A stretch of DNA of 47,715 nt from a virus: the IMG/VR virus record IMGVR_UViG_3300037193_000967, positions 1-47,715 of that record; one strand, written 5' to 3'. Positions 45,067 through 47,715 of this stretch are shown piece by piece (within the stretch, counting starts at the first letter, position 1; each line of letters opens with the position of its first letter). The position numbers were made by a program, and so were the translations under genes. A model generated the notes under the pieces. That model worked only from the letters and a program-made list of their open reading frames with translations, was not told the origin of the DNA and did not search any database.

Positions 45067-45994
45067 CTCGCACCATCTTGCGAATCACGTAATCGTCACC
45101 GACGAACGAGTGCAACGATGTGATGTGCAGTGTCAGGGAATCCGGAATGATCTCGTGACCCTGGATCGTCAACTTGTTTGCCACCCATTGACCCAGTCGA
45201 CCGGCCATGTAGATGTCATCGCGAAGGTACCGGACGTAGTCACACGAGCGCATGTAGTACACCATGTGTAGCCGATCCGGAGCCTCATCGATACCCGACG
45301 GGCGGACGATGAAGTGGTAGCCGATCGTGCATGGCACCCGTTGCTTGTCCACGGCGCCTGTGTCTTCGGGGAACCACACCGGAAGGTACGCCTGGCGCGT
45401 GTACAGCGACCGCTCCATAAGGTTGAGCACGTCCCTCAGGTCACCGTACCGGTACCGCACTCCCTTCCGCTCCGGATGGGTGCCGTGTCCGGAAGCCACC
45501 ATGGCCTGGTTGAATTCTTCCGACGTTCCTTTCCACACCACGTCTTCATGGTCGTTGGTGACCTCGACATCGTCACCGATCTGGATGGTCCGGTGGTGGT
45601 TCCAGAATCCCGGCTTCATGGTGATGGCGTTGACGTTCCACCGAGGCCAGAACCGTTCGGGGTACGTGTGACTGAACTGCTTGTTGTCGTCCACGTGCTG
45701 CGCGTTGTTCTTCTGCGCGTACGGCCAGCGGACATGCGACGGGGCGGGGTTCAATGGCTTGCCGGACACGCGCTCGGCGAAGTGTTCTTCGGCCCACTCG
45801 CGGTTTGGTCGAGTCAGTTCGGCCCAGGTGTCGACGTCACCCGGCAGGTCGAAATGCATGGACACGTTCAGCAGTTCCCGCGTGGCGTATTGCGGGATAC
45901 CGCTGGTGTCCATCGCGTGAACCTCGCCGGTGTGGAACGAATCCTGCCGGAGCAATTGCCGGCCATGCATGAGAATTAGCTCATTGGGTGTCAA
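45053..45994 (-). CDS. divergent ThyA-fold protein 1 (dUMP/dCMP methylase or hydroxymethylase-like)
   Basis: A 313-residue protein with a ThyA core. Residues 180-210 read YRYGDLRDVL...QAYLPVWFPED, the catalytic region VPCTIGYHF has Cys222, and MRSCDYVRYLRDD (248-260) corresponds to the RSxD motif. ThyA, dCMP hydroxymethylase and dUMP hydroxymethylase cannot be told apart by eye. A second protein of this fold is encoded two genes upstream and an unrelated ThyX lies at 5.2 kb. The start TTG 45994 has GGGAGGACACA upstream; ATG 45970 is an alternative. Confidence 0.8.
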   Translation of the reverse strand: MTPNELILMHGRQLLRQDSFHTGEVHAMDTSGIPQYATRELLNVSMHFDLPGDVDTWAELTRPNREWAEEHFAERVSGKPLNPAPSHVRWPYAQKNNAQHVDDNKQFSHTYPERFWPRWNVNAITMKPGFWNHHRTIQIGDDVEVTNDHEDVVWKGTSEEFNQAMVASGHGTHPERKGVRYRYGDLRDVLNLMERSLYTRQAYLPVWFPEDTGAVDKQRVPCTIGYHFIVRPSGIDEAPDRLHMVYYMRSCDYVRYLRDDIYMAGRLGQWVANKLTIQGHEIIPDSLTLHITSLHSFVGDDYVIRKMVRDDAS

Positions 45995-46193
45995 TGTGTC
46001 CTCCCTGGATCAACACGTTCCGGACGGCGAGGTTTGTCTTGGCCATACGTTGGCTCAGGACGTTCATTCCTTCGGCGGCCTGGACGTATTCCTTGTTCAG
46101 CAGTTGGTTGGTGATGGCCTGCAATGCGGTATCAACCTCGTAACGAAATTGGTCAAGGGAATTCGCCAGTGCCGTTTCGCTAATCTTCGCCAT
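45981..46193 (-). CDS. hypothetical helical protein, 70 aa
   Basis: A mostly helical small protein (LANSLDQFRYEVDTALQAIT, EYVQAAEGMNVLSQRMAKTN) between the two ThyA-like genes, overlapping both. It might be a subunit or regulator of one of them. ATG 46193. Function unknown. Confidence 0.6.
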   Translation of the reverse strand: MAKISETALANSLDQFRYEVDTALQAITNQLLNKEYVQAAEGMNVLSQRMAKTNLAVRNVLIQGGHIDTQ

Positions 46194-47139
46194 CGTCCTC
46201 GTCTTCCATGTCGTCGTCCAGCAGCGTCCCGTCCGACGGCCGGAGCGCCGCGAACGTCAATGATGATGCCGGTGTGGACGGGAGCGGGGGAAATGGCCCG
46301 ATGTCCTTGGCACCACCGGCGAACTGTGCGGCGTATTCCGGCCCGAATATCTCGGTATGGAACCGACGCCGGACGCGGTTGAATGACGAGAACGCTTCGT
46401 CGCCGTACTTCTTCTTCGGACGATCGCATTTCAGGATGCGTGCGTACCCGTCCAACGCCTTGCGGTATCCCGGCTGATTCCCATCGACCACACGGGGGCT
46501 CCACTCGGACTTGATGTCTACGTCCTCATCCATCTGCTCGCGGATGCCCGCATCACCAAGGGCCCAGGCAAGTGATCGGAAACCGTGGAATTGAGCCAGG
46601 TCGAGCGTCCAGACGAATCGCATATCCGCAGGATCGATACCTGTGATTGCCCCACATTCACGAGCGAAGACGTGAGCAACGGTGATGTCGAGTGCGGCCA
46701 GGTAACCGAAGTACGTAGTACGAGAGTGAAGAGAAACAGTCGGCACCGGATTGCTGCGATACGACAGATTGAGCATGCAGGAACCCCAGCGACGCCGTAC
46801 ATTACGGCCAGTTCCACGTCCCTGAACGGTGCGTGTGCGCAGTACCGCGATCCCCCGGCCGCGACCCACAAGGCGATCATCCACCTTCGCGAGACAATCA
46901 TCCAAATCCCCCTTATCGAGGTATTGACGGACCATCATCGTCCACCGTGACGGCGGGATCCACAGTCGTTTGAGGTCGAAATCCCAGTCGAAGGATTTCA
47001 CACCGATGGCCAGGTTGTGCAGCCCCACCTCGGTACCGTGCGCCCAGTCACGTTCGGCTGTGGTGTCCCCGTACATGAGCCGTTCACACACCCCGTCGTG
47101 CATCTCGGTGGCGTCGGGGAACTGCCATGCGTTGATCAC
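46180..47139 (-). CDS. divergent ThyA-fold protein 2
   Basis: A 319-residue protein. RWGSCMLNLSYR (Cys121), TVSLHSRTTYFGYLAALDIT and FVWTLDLAQFHGF align in order with the ThyA catalytic Cys strand, RSxD helix and dUMP-binding strand. The C-terminal 100 residues are an extra segment with an acidic end (DDDMEDEDDGED). I place the start at GTG 47139, which overlaps the stop of a 46-residue gene; the longest frame begins at GTG 47178. A pyrimidine-modifying role is inference. Confidence 0.6.
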   Translation of the reverse strand: MINAWQFPDATEMHDGVCERLMYGDTTAERDWAHGTEVGLHNLAIGVKSFDWDFDLKRLWIPPSRWTMMVRQYLDKGDLDDCLAKVDDRLVGRGRGIAVLRTRTVQGRGTGRNVRRRWGSCMLNLSYRSNPVPTVSLHSRTTYFGYLAALDITVAHVFARECGAITGIDPADMRFVWTLDLAQFHGFRSLAWALGDAGIREQMDEDVDIKSEWSPRVVDGNQPGYRKALDGYARILKCDRPKKKYGDEAFSSFNRVRRRFHTEIFGPEYAAQFAGGAKDIGPFPPLPSTPASSLTFAALRPSDGTLLDDDMEDEDDGED

Positions 47140-47276
47140 GTCGGCCTGACGATTCGGTAACAACGACGCCGGAACCACACGGTAAGGGACCGGTGCCGGG
47201 TTCCGATTTGGATCTCACCGAACGGTATCCGGACGTACAGCTTGGTGTTACCTCGGACGTACAGTTTATGGATCAC
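47136..47276 (-). CDS. small basic protein, 46 aa
   Basis: GTG 47276 overlaps the dUTPase stop, and the TGA (47136-47138) overlaps the GTG of the next gene, so this short frame fills the gap exactly. The product is basic and beta-like (KLYVRGNTKLYVRIPFGEIQ) with a C-terminal WFRRRC. Function unknown; coupling suggests it is translated. Confidence 0.55.
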   Translation of the reverse strand: MIHKLYVRGNTKLYVRIPFGEIQIGTRHRSLTVWFRRRCYRIVRPT

Positions 47277-47710
47277 GTCTGGTCTCCGGTGTACGGGGGT
47301 GCGTAAACGGCGCAGTAGTCAGGCGTGCACATGACCCCGTCATCGTCCAGAGATCGCTTGCACCCGGCGCATTTACCGCTGACCCCGTCGTATCCCTCGG
47401 CCTGGCGCTGGCGGTTGCGTCGTTGCTTTTCGATGTACCCTTCGTACAACTCGTCCGCCGACATGTCCGCCATCAACGCCAGATTGATAACGAAGTGGAA
47501 CGCGTCGATCACCTCGCCGCGATACGGCTTGATGTTGAAATGCTCCGACGTGGCCCACGGCTTCCATGCGACCTCGTTGCTCGCCTCGGCCAACTCGACT
47601 ATCAACGCGAATGCCTGCGTACGGAAATAGTCCGCGCGTGCCTTGGGGTTTAGGTTGATAAGGGAACCGTGGCCCAGTTTCACCTCCTGGAACTCCCGTT
47701 GCAGTCGCAT
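47273..47710 (-). CDS. all-alpha dUTPase (dUTPase_2-like) with zinc-knuckle end
   Basis: A 145-residue MazG/dUTPase-2-type pyrophosphatase that removes dUTP and supplies dUMP. The metal motif reads VELAEASNE (Glu39, Glu42) followed by GEVIDAFHF (Glu66, Asp69). The C-terminus adds CAGCKRSLDDDG and CTPDYC, a zinc-knuckle-like extension not seen in the basic family. It starts at ATG 47710, near the window edge, with further leftward genes likely outside. Confidence 0.8.
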   Translation of the reverse strand: MRLQREFQEVKLGHGSLINLNPKARADYFRTQAFALIVELAEASNEVAWKPWATSEHFNIKPYRGEVIDAFHFVINLALMADMSADELYEGYIEKQRRNRQRQAEGYDGVSGKCAGCKRSLDDDGVMCTPDYCAVYAPPYTGDQT

Positions 47711-47715
47711 GATGA

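Noticed and set aside
1-47715. Search by eye for tRNA genes, CRISPR arrays, insertion sequences, integrase, attachment site and repressor
   Set aside because: None could be supported. The repeated boxes at 31.7-35.7 kb are not CRISPR because they are irregularly spaced by hundreds of bases and flank genes.

Overview
The window is part of a tailed double-stranded DNA phage genome of siphovirus type that infects a Gram-positive actinobacterium. It carries terminase, portal, a MuF-like protein, a scaffold, the major capsid protein, a full long-tail module with an 861-residue tape measure, a muramidase endolysin, holin-like proteins and a replication block with a PolA-family polymerase. The actinobacterial host is inferred from moderately high GC (about 60 percent by eye, not computed), frequent GTG starts, an MmpS-like secreted protein, a DUF2637 membrane protein of the kind found in Streptomyces plasmids, and several genes that appear to be transcribed without a leader. 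I see no integrase, repressor, tRNA, rRNA, insertion sequence or CRISPR array. Lifestyle therefore cannot be decided here, and both window ends cut into the genome. No gene-free stretch exceeds 300 bases.

Layout. 1-6480 (+): tightly overlapping small genes of mostly unknown function, with a GH25 muramidase (1604) and a flavin-dependent thymidylate synthase ThyX (5188). 6664-15723 (+): packaging and head genes, including a free-standing HNH endonuclease between terminase and portal and an MmpS-like gene between portal and MuF. 15811-20158 (+): neck and tail tube genes, including a connector-like protein carrying DUF4082-like and PKD domains, and tail assembly chaperones probably joined by a +1 frameshift. 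20160-27929 (+): tape measure, distal tail and minor tail proteins. 27943-28939 (+): three small membrane proteins, probably the holin set. 29017-29424 (-): one converging gene.

29460-38158 (+): about 16 small accessory genes in short transcription units. Most have their own sigma70-like promoter (TTGACN, 17-18 bases, TANNNT, often followed by AG), and many are closed by a hairpin terminator. Five of these units also carry a near-palindromic GTACCTAGGTAC box 51-78 bp upstream of the -35. In five units the -10 box ends only 6-7 bases before the ATG, which predicts leaderless mRNAs. Several of the small proteins share motifs: an HP-T-(A)R-CRK signature in four genes, and an LR-rich winged-helix-like segment in three. 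This array is the most interesting part of the window.

47710-38202 (-): the replication and nucleotide operon, read leftward. It holds an all-alpha dUTPase, a 46-residue protein, two divergent ThyA-fold proteins, a dCMP deaminase, a PolA-type polymerase with an N-terminal family-4-UDG-like Fe-S domain whose active site looks degenerate, a Cas4/RecB-like nuclease, a Sak4-like ATPase, an SSB-like acidic-tailed protein, and a VRR-NUC nuclease set behind its own internal promoter. Together with ThyX, the phage carries three thymidylate-synthase-related proteins. That suggests at least one has been repurposed, for example for making a modified pyrimidine nucleotide.
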